A stretch of DNA of 49,842 bases from Synergistaceae bacterium (lineage in GTDB: Bacteria; Synergistota; Synergistia; Synergistales; Aminobacteriaceae). How positions within the stretch are numbered: the first letter of the stretch is position 1; each line of letters begins with the position of its first letter. This document shows, piece after piece, positions 35,368 through 43,729 of this stretch. Position numbers and translations under genes: made by a program. The stretch is taken from positions 1-49,842 of the forward strand of contig JAFSUP010000010.1 in NCBI GenBank assembly GCA_017445205.1, read 5' to 3'. The notes beneath the pieces were generated by a model that did no database searches, was not told where the DNA came from, and saw only the letters and a list, made by a program, of their open reading frames with translations.

Positions 35368-36033
35368 GTGAAAACTGACATAATAAAAATTTCTAACAAT
35401 GGCGAGGGCATGAATGAAGCTATCAATATGGCCGAGAACATTACAAAATATTGTGGCAAAAATGTTTTTCAAAAAGACGTCACGCAGTTGCGACTTCTAA
35501 CCGAAGAGATGTTCAACATGATCCGCAACATTGCCGGCGACTTCACCGCCGATTTCTGGATTGAGAAAAAAGACCATGTCTTTAGCCTTCATCTTAAATC
35601 TGCTGAAATTGCCGACCTCGATTATTTCAGACGCAAACAACTGCTTTCATTCGCTACGACGGGCAATATTGCGCACCGAGGATTTTTAGAAAAAATTCAT
35701 GATTTAATCGAAGCAGCTATTCAACATCTTAAAAGAAGTTACATCGATGCCACGATTCATAACTATGAAGAACGAACTTCAAATTCTCATATCGAAGTCT
35801 CGCCTAAAATTTTATATCCTGAAAACATGGGCCTGACGCCTACGGGAATGTCAGAAATGATTTACGCGTGGTCAATGCAGAAATATATAAGCTCTCAAGA
35901 AGATAAATTCGCACAGGAAGTTAATGACGGTCTCGAAAAATCGGTAATTGCAAAACTTGCTGACGATGTAAAAATAGGAGTTCGCAAAGACGGTTTTGAA
36001 ATTATAATTGAAAAAGAAGTTTTCTCATTTTAA
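35368..36033 (+). CDS. divergent GHKL-like ATPase / RsbW-like protein A, 221 aa
   Basis: The N-terminal 90 residues (QLRLLTEEMFNMIRNIAGDFTADFWIEKKDHVFSLHLK) resemble the N-box helix and next strand of RsbW-like kinases, but the Asn that binds Mg is not in its usual place. The last 25 (EKSVIAKLADDVKIGVRKDGFEIIIEK) look like the final strands of the fold. The middle (helix FLEKIHDLIEAAIQHLK and a GMSEMIYAWSMQKYI motif) is not familiar. The start is a GTG with AGAGGTGA 6 bases before. A very similar protein is at 36235. Function is not assigned; the context is a partner-switching cluster. Confidence 0.6.
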   Translation: MKTDIIKISNNGEGMNEAINMAENITKYCGKNVFQKDVTQLRLLTEEMFNMIRNIAGDFTADFWIEKKDHVFSLHLKSAEIADLDYFRRKQLLSFATTGNIAHRGFLEKIHDLIEAAIQHLKRSYIDATIHNYEERTSNSHIEVSPKILYPENMGLTPTGMSEMIYAWSMQKYISSQEDKFAQEVNDGLEKSVIAKLADDVKIGVRKDGFEIIIEKEVFSF

Positions 36034-36195
36034 TTTTAGGATTACAAAATGAACTAACAATCGCGCTTGACGGCACAATAATATAAATCTAATGACACGA
36101 TTGAAAAATCTATCATTGCAAATATTGCCGACGATGTTCGAGTCGGTGTTCGCAAAGATGGATTTGAAATTGTAATTCAGAAACAATTTTTCTAA
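36034..36195 (+). pseudogene. chimeric relic: STAS start joined to RsbW-like end
   Basis: Two fragments in different frames fill the gap between the paralogs. At 36039-36086 the frame reads GLQNELTIALDGTII followed by a stop, matching the N-terminus of the STAS proteins (NGDELTIVLDGRLD). At 36091-36195 another frame reads NDTIEKSIIANIADDVRVG and VRKDGFEIVIQKQFF to a stop, nearly identical to the tail of protein B. No intact start or core remains. It is the remnant of one or more duplicated copies. Confidence 0.75.
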
Positions 36196-36234
36196 GTTAT
36201 AATCTAAGCTATAATTCATCAGGAAGGTGAAAAT

Positions 36235-36864
36235 TTGATAACGGAACGTATAAAACTTTCCAATAGTGGCGCAGGCATGAACGAAGTTTTGGCTCTTTCT
36301 GACAGCGTGGCTGCATCACTTGGACTTTCAAAGAAAAAATCTTTTCATCTAAGACTCCTTGCTGAAGAACTCTTGAGCATGGTTCGTGCCATTGCCGGAG
36401 ATTTCAGTGCGGAGTTTTGGATTGAGGAAGATAACCGCATTTGTAAACTTCATCTTGAAGCTGAACGAACAACTCTTGATTATGCACGCCGCAAAGAACT
36501 TCTTTCAGTTTCCACTAAGGGCGAGAATGTTGCACGTCGTGGAATAATGGAAAAGATCCGCGATTTAATCGAGGCGGGTTTGTCTGGCATGGAAGAAAGT
36601 TACAAGCTTCAAGCTGATTACGGAGTCGGAATGTTTAACTACGGAGCATTAGGCATTCTTGATACTGGCATGTCGGAGACTCTTTACGCGTGGTCAATGC
36701 AAAAATACAAAAATGAACTTGAATCACGTGATAATGAAAATGAAGACGAAGCCGAAGCACGCGATGAGCTTGAAAAATCTATCATTGCAAATATTGCCGA
36801 TGATGTTCGAGTCGGCGTTCGCAAAAATAGCTTTGAATTAATCATTGAGAAAAATTTTAATTAA
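36235..36864 (+). CDS. divergent GHKL-like ATPase / RsbW-like protein B, 209 aa
   Basis: A paralog of the protein at 35368, with the same order of elements: HLRLLAEELLSMVRAIAGDFSAEFWIEEDNRICKLHLEA, a helical middle (GIMEKIRDLIEAGLSGMEES), GMSETLYAWSMQKYK, an acidic linker, then ELEKSIIANIADDVRVGVRKNSFELIIEK. The start is TTG, with AGGAAGGTG upstream. Two TATAAT-like hexamers lie at 36198-36215, one of which may be a promoter. It is followed after 21 bases by a STAS gene, which suggests a kinase-like or binding partner for STAS proteins. Confidence 0.6.
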   Translation: MITERIKLSNSGAGMNEVLALSDSVAASLGLSKKKSFHLRLLAEELLSMVRAIAGDFSAEFWIEEDNRICKLHLEAERTTLDYARRKELLSVSTKGENVARRGIMEKIRDLIEAGLSGMEESYKLQADYGVGMFNYGALGILDTGMSETLYAWSMQKYKNELESRDNENEDEAEARDELEKSIIANIADDVRVGVRKNSFELIIEKNFN

Positions 36865-36885
36865 TCAAAAAGGAGAAGTACAATA

Positions 36886-37182
36886 ATGTTAATTACCAAA
36901 CAAACAAATGGCGACGAACTCACAATCGTTCTTGATGGCAGACTTGACACAACGACAGCACCTCAGCTTGAAGCTGAAGTCGTAAGCAATCTCGACGGCG
37001 TTAAAAAATTTGTGCTTGACATGAACAAGCTTGTCTATGTTTCATCTGCCGGTCTTCGTGTTTTGCTTAAGGCCCAGAAGATCATGAACAAACAGGGCAG
37101 TATGGTCATCAGAAATGTCAAAGATGAAATCAAAGAAATCTTTGAAGTTACTGGCTTCGATGAACTGTTGACGATCGAGTAA
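36886..37182 (+). CDS. STAS-domain anti-anti-sigma-like protein 1
   Basis: The 98-residue protein is one STAS domain of the SpoIIAA/RsbV type: DELTIVLDGRLDTTTAPQLEAEV, VLDMNKLVYVSSAGLRVLLKAQK (Ser53/Ser54 are the likely phosphorylation site) and EIFEVTGFDELLTIE. RsbV proteins bind RsbW kinases when unphosphorylated. AAAGGAG precedes the ATG. The second STAS gene begins 5 bases downstream. Confidence 0.93.
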   Translation: MLITKQTNGDELTIVLDGRLDTTTAPQLEAEVVSNLDGVKKFVLDMNKLVYVSSAGLRVLLKAQKIMNKQGSMVIRNVKDEIKEIFEVTGFDELLTIE

Positions 37183-37187
37183 CGAAA

Positions 37188-37487
37188 ATGCAGTTTGAAA
37201 AAAATGAAGACGGCACTGTCTTAAGACTCACGCTTGATAAAAAGCTCAGTGCCGTTACTGCTGAGCAGCTTGAAAAAGAACTTGCTGAAAAACTTGTCGG
37301 TGTTAAAGATTTTACAATCGACATGGCGAAGCTTGCTTATGTGTCTTCAGCAGGACTTAGGGTCTTGCTGAAAGCTCAAAGGCAAGTCGCACAAAACGGC
37401 ACGATGAAAATCATCAACGCTGTTCCTGAAGTCATGCGTATATTCGAAACGACAGGCTTCAAAGAAATCTTAAATATCGAAAATTAA
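37188..37487 (+). CDS. STAS-domain anti-anti-sigma-like protein 2
   Basis: A tandem paralog of STAS 1 with the same DMAKLAYVSSAGLRVLLKAQ phospho-acceptor motif (Ser53/Ser54) and the same end (IFETTGFKEIL). The N-terminal surface differs (EKNEDGTVLRLTLDKKLSAV), so it may bind a different partner. It follows STAS 1 after 5 bases and precedes the DUF2156 gene by 8. Confidence 0.93.
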   Translation: MQFEKNEDGTVLRLTLDKKLSAVTAEQLEKELAEKLVGVKDFTIDMAKLAYVSSAGLRVLLKAQRQVAQNGTMKIINAVPEVMRIFETTGFKEILNIEN

Positions 37488-37495
37488 AATTTGTA

Positions 37496-38431
37496 ATGTT
37501 AGATTTTCGCTTTTTGACACTGGACATGAAAGACATGATTGACAGTTATACTTTCAAATACGGCGAAAATTCCTGCCAGCATTCTTTCGTGTCCTCGTTT
37601 TGTTTAAACTCAAAATACGGAGATATGTTCTGCGAGAGCGAAAATTTTTTGTTCACTTTGCGTTCAAAACGTTGCACTGATAAAGAGCGCGTTTATTTAT
37701 TTCCTCATGGAAATTTTGAAGACACTGACGGAATAAAAAAATCTTTGCAGAAAATTTTTGATGACGCTCACGAGAAAAATTGCCGCGTTAAATTCGAGAC
37801 TTTAACTGAACGAGCTAAAAATATCGTGATTGAGTTATTTCCCGGAAAATTTTTGATTGAAGGCAGCCGCGATTATTCAGAGTATATTCACAAAGCAGAA
37901 CGACTGATTACTTTTTCCGGCAGTGGTTTTGCAAAAAGCCGCACGAATATCCATAGGTTTTTTCGCGATTATGAGGGTCGTTACAAAATAGAAAAAATTA
38001 TTCCTAAATATTTTACTGAAATCAGAAAATTTCAGGCTGAGTGGCTTGCGGCAAAAAATTCAATCGACTCAGATCCCGTTCATCAGGCGCAGTTAAATTT
38101 TGAGAACGGGGAGATTAACACGGCTCTCGAAAATTTTTATGCACTCGGACTTGACGGAATTGTTTTGTTTATTGATGAAAAATTAAGCGGCTACGTTTTC
38201 GGCGTTCCAGTTTCGAGAGAATGTTTTGACGAAATTATAAACAAAGGCAGCAGAAACATACCGAATATTTCAAGGGTTCTTGTTAATGAATTTGCAAAAC
38301 ACTGTTGCCGTGAATATGAATATATCAACCGCGAAGAGGATTTAGGGGTTAAGGGATTGAGACATATCAAAGTGGATTTGAAACCTGATTTTATGATTGA
38401 TAAATTTATTCTTACGGAGGCGGCTGGTTAA
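37496..38431 (+). CDS. DUF2156 (LPG synthase C-terminal-like) protein, 311 aa
   Basis: The sequence follows the DUF2156 GNAT-like fold: the early CESENFLFTLRSKRC, then ERVYLFPHGNFEDTDG, GSRDYSEYIHKAERLITFSGSGFAKSRTNIHRFFRDYEGRYKIE, and the C-terminal DGIVLFIDEKLSGYVFGVP and REEDLGVKGLRHIKVDLKPDFMIDKF. This family includes the catalytic half of lysyl-phosphatidylglycerol synthases, but here there is no membrane flippase half. The substrate is unknown. It lies within the partner-switching cluster. Confidence 0.85.
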   Translation: MLDFRFLTLDMKDMIDSYTFKYGENSCQHSFVSSFCLNSKYGDMFCESENFLFTLRSKRCTDKERVYLFPHGNFEDTDGIKKSLQKIFDDAHEKNCRVKFETLTERAKNIVIELFPGKFLIEGSRDYSEYIHKAERLITFSGSGFAKSRTNIHRFFRDYEGRYKIEKIIPKYFTEIRKFQAEWLAAKNSIDSDPVHQAQLNFENGEINTALENFYALGLDGIVLFIDEKLSGYVFGVPVSRECFDEIINKGSRNIPNISRVLVNEFAKHCCREYEYINREEDLGVKGLRHIKVDLKPDFMIDKFILTEAAG

Positions 38432-38432
38432 A

Positions 38433-40235
38433 TTGAACAGAGCCGAGGCTAATATTTCGCTTTTTGCGATAACTTTTTTTGCCGCAGTGCAATATGTATT
38501 TATTGCCGGAGTTCCTGCAGGGCTTTCACACTTCGCGTTCCTGTGCATAACTAACCTGCTGGGTTTTCTGATGATACTTGCTTTTTTTTTCGGAGAACTG
38601 TTCAGGCTTGACTCAAAACAGATAATTCAGAGCTCAATACTTTCGGGCGAACTTACAGGCTTTAACATTTTCATGCTCATGGGTGTGCAGAACGTTGCCC
38701 CCGTGGTCTCAGCTTCGGTGCTTTCGTCATATTTTATTTTTGTCTTAATATTTGAAGCGTTTTTATACCGCCGTTTTCCACAAAAAGTTCACATAGCCAG
38801 CGTGTTTCTTGTTTTGCTCGGCCTGTTTTTTATGATGGACGGGGATTTAATGAGCTTGGTTGACAGAAATATTTTTTATTTGCTGATTGCCGAAATATTT
38901 CTAGCCGTTTACGTTATGACCGTCGGGAGTTATGCCTCGTCTTCAAATCCTGCAATACTGGCAATGGGACAGATGTTTTTCTGTTTTGCCTTTTCTTTAA
39001 TCCTATGGACAGGCGAAATTTTATTAAAAAGTGTCCCGTTCGAGTTCCCTGTCAATAAGGAATTTTGGGTAGGAGTTATCTACATCAGCTTTTTCATACG
39101 AGGAATTTACGGGATAATACAGATTTACGCGCAAAGGTACGTTAGCCCTTTGAACACGTCTTTAATATTTTCGTCCGAAATAGTAATGACTATGCTGGTT
39201 TCGCCGCTGCTGTCAAAATTTTTTGATGCCCCCCACGAAAATATAACGCTGTTAAAAATTGCCGGGAGCGTCCTGATAATTTCGGGACTGGTAATCATGG
39301 AACCCGAATTTATAAAGACAGTAAAGAATATTTTTCATGCAAAAATAAAAATCCCCCAAAAGCATTCTTCCGAAAAAATAGCATTAAACAGAAAAATTTT
39401 TGTTGCAGTTTTGACAGCCGTTATTTATATTTTGCTTGACATTCCTGTGATGATGACGGGCTTTCTGCCTGATTACGCGGGGATAAAGAATGCGCTGCCG
39501 TTTATTACAGGTTTATTTTACGGAATTTACGGCATGACAGGCTGCATTATAGGCTGCTTAGTTTCATCGGTTCTGATGGGCGAGACTTTTATCAGCATGT
39601 TGTGGGAGTGCTGGTGCATAACCGCAATATCCCTTTCAATGTATTACGGCTGGCATATTTTCTCGAAATCTCACAGGATAAATTTCAAAAAAGCACGGCA
39701 TTACATCAGATATTTATTTTTGTCCCTTTTTGCTTCGGTCTTGTGCCTTAAACCTGATTACATGGTTTCATATTTCCTGACCGGGATATTAATAGGCTTT
39801 CCCATGAATATTTTATTCGGAAGTCTTTTGTATATAGAGCCTTTTGTGCCGTCATTTGCCTCAGCAAAGGCCGATGCCGAATTTGAGCTTAAAAACGATA
39901 GCGGCAGCCTCGAAAGTGCCAATGATTTTTTGCAGGATACAGCAATAAGCAAAGGCGTAAACTTAAAAAGAGTTTTTGAGATTCAGAGTTGCCTTGAGGA
40001 GCTTTCAATCAGGATTTTCAAGGCAGTCCCGGACGCTGTAATTAAGGTCAGAGTCATTTATTACAATGCAATTTCAATGAGGCTCAGTTACACAGGTATC
40101 AAATACAATCCGTTCAAAATCAATAAAAACGAAGACATTTTAGACATAATGAGCCTGAATATCATAAAACACAGAGCTTTAAGAGCCTCGTTCATTTACT
40201 CCGGCGGCGGAAATAAAATACACGTCGTCATGTAG
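38433..40235 (+). CDS. EamA-like membrane protein with GHKL-like C-terminal domain, 600 aa
   Basis: Residues 1 to about 290 have ten likely membrane helices in the drug/metabolite transporter (EamA) style (SGELTGFNIFMLMGVQNVAPV, RYVSPLNTSLIFSSEIVMTM). Residues about 310-480 hold five or six further helices of another type (LPFITGLFYGIYGMTGCIIG). The soluble end (about 485-600) resembles an RsbW-type ATPase: EIQSCLEELSIRIFK, IKYNPFK, MSLNIIKHRALRASF and YSGGGNKIHVV. The start is TTG at 38433; GGAGG lies 12 bases upstream. Base and codon use look less AAAATTTT-rich than neighbours. The product may sense or transport a ligand and bind STAS proteins. Confidence 0.7.
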   Translation: MNRAEANISLFAITFFAAVQYVFIAGVPAGLSHFAFLCITNLLGFLMILAFFFGELFRLDSKQIIQSSILSGELTGFNIFMLMGVQNVAPVVSASVLSSYFIFVLIFEAFLYRRFPQKVHIASVFLVLLGLFFMMDGDLMSLVDRNIFYLLIAEIFLAVYVMTVGSYASSSNPAILAMGQMFFCFAFSLILWTGEILLKSVPFEFPVNKEFWVGVIYISFFIRGIYGIIQIYAQRYVSPLNTSLIFSSEIVMTMLVSPLLSKFFDAPHENITLLKIAGSVLIISGLVIMEPEFIKTVKNIFHAKIKIPQKHSSEKIALNRKIFVAVLTAVIYILLDIPVMMTGFLPDYAGIKNALPFITGLFYGIYGMTGCIIGCLVSSVLMGETFISMLWECWCITAISLSMYYGWHIFSKSHRINFKKARHYIRYLFLSLFASVLCLKPDYMVSYFLTGILIGFPMNILFGSLLYIEPFVPSFASAKADAEFELKNDSGSLESANDFLQDTAISKGVNLKRVFEIQSCLEELSIRIFKAVPDAVIKVRVIYYNAISMRLSYTGIKYNPFKINKNEDILDIMSLNIIKHRALRASFIYSGGGNKIHVVM

Positions 40236-40263
40236 CATTAAAATGAGTAGGAGATAATGATTT

Positions 40264-42354
40264 ATGAAAAGACGCACTATTCGCGCAAAAGTTTACAACA
40301 TGGTGCTTGCAATTTCGGCAGCGGCATTGCTGATTACGTCAGTTGTCGGAGTCATCAGCATGATCAGGATCCAAAGCGATGGAGAAAATGCCCTGATTGC
40401 CCAAATGGAACAGAATTTACGCAACGTTACGACCAACAAGGCTCAGCTTGCGGAAGCCGAACTTGGAAATTTTGCCATTAACGTTACAAATCTTGCTGCT
40501 TACATAACTGAGTTATATAAGAATCCTGCAATGTATGTAAGCCATGATATACCTGTACCGATTAAAGAAAATGCAGGAAAATTAGCTCTTCAACGGACTT
40601 TAGCAGACAAAAGTATTCGTCTCGAGGACATCGAAAAAGAAAGATACCTTCTTGGCAACGTAGAACAGGTCTGGGAACCAATGATGCTCGCTTACGGCGG
40701 AGCGGTTACAGTCATATATTTCGGAACTGAAACCGGTCTAATGGCAGCTTATGATGACCGTTCTGATTTAGGGGCTGACAATGGCAATGAAATTTTTTAT
40801 GATTATTCAAAATCTGCATGGTACGAAAAAGCAAAAGAAACGGGACGCGCTTGTTTCACGGATCTGTACATGGACAATTACCAAAGAGGCCTTATGATAA
40901 CTTGTGCCGCGCCTTTTTATGACGCCGATAATAACTTTGCTGGCGTTGTGGGAATGGATATTTTAATCTCGGATTTGTATAAGGCCATTATCGAACTTGA
41001 TTTGGGCGAGGGCGCTTACGCATTTTTAGTTGACGGCAACGGAAATATTATCAACAACGACAGAACAAGCGACAAAACCGAACCATTAAATCAGGAAAAC
41101 GGCATCAGCCCTTTTGTAGTATCTGAAATTTTATCAGGAAAAACCGGTGTGTCATTGGCTAAAGGTGAAAATCGCTATGACTATACATCGACTGAAAGCA
41201 CAAGCTTTTTAGGAGGCAATATAGGAGTAATCAGTGATAACATCTACTTTGCTTATACGCCTATTGAAAGCACAAGCTGGAAATTTTGTGTGAGGATTCC
41301 TGAAAGTGTAATCTTAGCTCCTGTGCGTTCCGTTCAGCGCAATGTTATCTTTACAATCGTATTATTTTTCGCGGCATTCTTGATTATATGCGTCATTGTA
41401 ACAATAGCCTCGCGGAATTTTTCAAAGAAACTTACAAATCCGATTGTAGCTTTAGGCCAAGATGTTAAAGAAATTTCAAGCGGCAACTTTGATTACAGAG
41501 CAAAAATTCATGATAATGACGAGATAGGCGATTTAGCCAAGAGTTTTAATTACATGGCTTTGTCTCTTAAAGATTACATTAATGATTTAGCAGTCGTTAC
41601 AGCTGAAAAAGAGCGCATAGGAGCGGAGTTAAACATTGCTACACAAATTCAAGCCGATATGCTGCCAAGAATTTTCCCGCCTTATCCTAATCGTAAAGAA
41701 TTTGATATTTATGCAACGATGACTCCTGCAAAAGAAGTCGGCGGCGATTTTTATGACTTCTTCCTCATTGATGACAACCATTTAGGAATTGTAATAGCAG
41801 ATGTTTCAGGGAAAGGAGTTCCTGCCGCGCTTTTCATGGTAATTTCTAAGACATTAATTAAAAACAGAGCTATGATGGGCGGTACGCCTGCCGAAATTTT
41901 GTATGATGTCAATAATCAGCTCTGCGAGGGTAACGAGGCCGAATTATTTGTTACTGTGTGGCTTGGAATTTTAGAGCTTAAAACAGGCAAGATAACTGCT
42001 GCAAACGCAGGCCATGAATATCCAGCTGTAAAACGCGCAGGTGCTTCGTTTGAACTTATTAAAGGCAAACACAGCCCGGCAGTGGCAACAATGGAGGGTA
42101 TGAAATTCCGAGAGAGTGAATTTACACTTAATCAAGGAGACATTTTGTATATTTACACTGACGGAGTAGCAGAGGCCACAAACGCAGATGAAGAGCTTTA
42201 CGGCACTGATAGAATGATAACAGCTCTAAACAAAACTGCTGATGCAAATATTAATGAAATTTTGCTAAATATGAAGCGCGATGTTGATGAGTTTACCGGT
42301 GATGCTCCGCAGTTTGATGATATAACTATGTTATGTCTGAAATATTTTGGTTAA
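40264..42354 (+). CDS. sensor PP2C (SpoIIE/RsbU-type) phosphatase with Cache and HAMP domains
   Basis: A first membrane helix (about 13-35) is followed by a large extracytoplasmic Cache domain (about 40-350, YFGTETGLMAAYDDRSD, CAAPFYDADNNFAGVVGMDI, AYAFLVDGNGNIINN), a second helix (about 357-380), HAMP (about 380-435), a coiled linker, and the SpoIIE-type PP2C domain (about 470-696): AKEVGGDFYDFFLIDDNHLGIVIADVSGKGVPAALFM with metal-binding Asp residues, IYTDGVAEATN, DAPQFDDITMLCLKY. It would dephosphorylate STAS proteins in reply to an external ligand, perhaps an amino acid. Confidence 0.93.
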   Translation: MKRRTIRAKVYNMVLAISAAALLITSVVGVISMIRIQSDGENALIAQMEQNLRNVTTNKAQLAEAELGNFAINVTNLAAYITELYKNPAMYVSHDIPVPIKENAGKLALQRTLADKSIRLEDIEKERYLLGNVEQVWEPMMLAYGGAVTVIYFGTETGLMAAYDDRSDLGADNGNEIFYDYSKSAWYEKAKETGRACFTDLYMDNYQRGLMITCAAPFYDADNNFAGVVGMDILISDLYKAIIELDLGEGAYAFLVDGNGNIINNDRTSDKTEPLNQENGISPFVVSEILSGKTGVSLAKGENRYDYTSTESTSFLGGNIGVISDNIYFAYTPIESTSWKFCVRIPESVILAPVRSVQRNVIFTIVLFFAAFLIICVIVTIASRNFSKKLTNPIVALGQDVKEISSGNFDYRAKIHDNDEIGDLAKSFNYMALSLKDYINDLAVVTAEKERIGAELNIATQIQADMLPRIFPPYPNRKEFDIYATMTPAKEVGGDFYDFFLIDDNHLGIVIADVSGKGVPAALFMVISKTLIKNRAMMGGTPAEILYDVNNQLCEGNEAELFVTVWLGILELKTGKITAANAGHEYPAVKRAGASFELIKGKHSPAVATMEGMKFRESEFTLNQGDILYIYTDGVAEATNADEELYGTDRMITALNKTADANINEILLNMKRDVDEFTGDAPQFDDITMLCLKYFG

Positions 42355-42375
42355 TTTAGATTGGAGGTGAACAAA

Positions 42376-42789
42376 ATGCAAAATAACAAACTTGATATTG
42401 AAGCAGATGTTAATAATCTCGATACAGTGCTTGCCTTTGTCGATGAACAACTTGAAAAATATGGTTGCTCTCCAAAAATACAAATGCAAATTGATGTAGC
42501 TGTGGAAGAAATTTTTGTAAACATTGCAAATTATGCTTACAATCCCGAGATAGGTTTAGCAGGTATCAGTGTGGAGACTCAAGAAGAGCCGCTCGCCGTT
42601 ACAATCACATTCACAGATAACGGCGTGCCTTATGATCCATTGAAAAAGCCCGACCCTGACGTAACTCTATCAGCTGAAGAACGTCAAATCGGCGGTCTTG
42701 GTATTTACATGGTAAAAAAGAGTATGGACAATATTTCTTACGAATACAAAGACGGGAGAAATATTTTAACCATCAAGAAAAATTTGTAA
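42376..42789 (+). CDS. RsbW-like serine kinase / anti-sigma-factor-type ATPase
   Basis: A canonical small GHKL kinase: QIDVAVEEIFVNIANYAYNP has the full N-box (Glu and Asn), FTDNGVPYDPL is the G1 box, and GGLGIYMVKKSMD is the G2 box. The ATG at 42376 (137 aa) is preferred because GGAGGTG lies 6 bases before. It is the only copy in the cluster with a complete ATP site, so it is the likely kinase for the STAS proteins. It follows the phosphatase gene by 21 bases. Confidence 0.93.
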   Translation: MQNNKLDIEADVNNLDTVLAFVDEQLEKYGCSPKIQMQIDVAVEEIFVNIANYAYNPEIGLAGISVETQEEPLAVTITFTDNGVPYDPLKKPDPDVTLSAEERQIGGLGIYMVKKSMDNISYEYKDGRNILTIKKNL

Positions 42790-42808
42790 GATGTGAGGAG
42801 GAATTTGT

Positions 42809-43726
42809 ATGAAAAAATTTCTTTGTGCTGTTCTTTTGTTGTTTGTGTTATGTTCTGTTTCTTTTGCTGCTGAGAAAGATGTAGCTGATCTCGGCGTACT
42901 AACGTATCTTGGCACGACAGAACAGGAATTTCAAAGCGGACTTGATGATCTTAGAAAGGCTCTCGCGCCGTTAGTCCCTGCTGACGAAGATAAGCAAGAG
43001 TGGTCAGAGAATGACAGATTGGAAGAATTTTTTGATTCATTGGTAAAAACGCGAAGGGTTATTCATTTCTATGACTCGTTGTTATCAATGCAAATGGCGT
43101 TGCGCTCAAGAAAAATTGACGAGATTGCGCTCCCTGAACCTGTAGGAATGTATCTTGTAAGCAATAATCCCAAATACGATATTTATTTCTCGTTAAACAT
43201 GATGCCGTCGACTATTTCTTTTGGATTTAAGAAAGGAAATACAGCTTTGCAAAAAGAATTTAACACTGCTATAGCGGCCATGAGAAAAGACGGGACATTA
43301 GCACGGCTTCAAAAGGATTTTGTAACAGAATTGCCAACAGGCGAACTTGCTCCTGCGAAATTTACAACTTTCAAGGACGCTAAAACGATTCGTGTAGCTG
43401 TAACAGGAGACTTGCCTCCGATTGACTTTATAGCTGCAGATGGCACGCCGATAGGATACAACACTGCTATTTTATCCGAGATTGGACGACGTATTAAAAA
43501 GAATATTAGATTGGTTAGCGTAGAAGCCGGGGCTCGTTCGGCTGCACTTGCTGGCGAGCGCGTTGACGTTGTATTTTGGTACAGAAACACGGAGGGCGTT
43601 CAAGCACCAAAGCAAGCTAAGGGTAAAAATCTCAAGAACGTCATGAAAGACTCTCTTGACGGCGTAATACTTTCAGCTCCTTACTACGAGTGGGATACTG
43701 ATTTAATAATCGGGCTTGGAGATTAA
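42809..43726 (+). CDS. periplasmic solute-binding protein 1, permuted SBP_3-like
   Basis: A signal peptide (about 1-20) precedes two regions. The first (about 28-185; FYDSLLSMQMALRSRKIDEIALPEPVGMYLVSN, GFKKGNTALQKEFNTAIAAMRKDGTLARLQKDF) matches the second half of SBP family 3. The second (about 193-305; IRVAVTGDLPPIDFIAADGTPIGYNTAILSEIG, GARSAALAGERVDVVFWY, ILSAPYYEWD) matches the first half. So the order of the fold is swapped compared with normal amino-acid binding proteins. Strong GAGGAGG is found upstream. It probably captures an amino acid for the permease at 45478. Confidence 0.85.
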   Translation: MKKFLCAVLLLFVLCSVSFAAEKDVADLGVLTYLGTTEQEFQSGLDDLRKALAPLVPADEDKQEWSENDRLEEFFDSLVKTRRVIHFYDSLLSMQMALRSRKIDEIALPEPVGMYLVSNNPKYDIYFSLNMMPSTISFGFKKGNTALQKEFNTAIAAMRKDGTLARLQKDFVTELPTGELAPAKFTTFKDAKTIRVAVTGDLPPIDFIAADGTPIGYNTAILSEIGRRIKKNIRLVSVEAGARSAALAGERVDVVFWYRNTEGVQAPKQAKGKNLKNVMKDSLDGVILSAPYYEWDTDLIIGLGD

Positions 43727-43729
43727 TCA

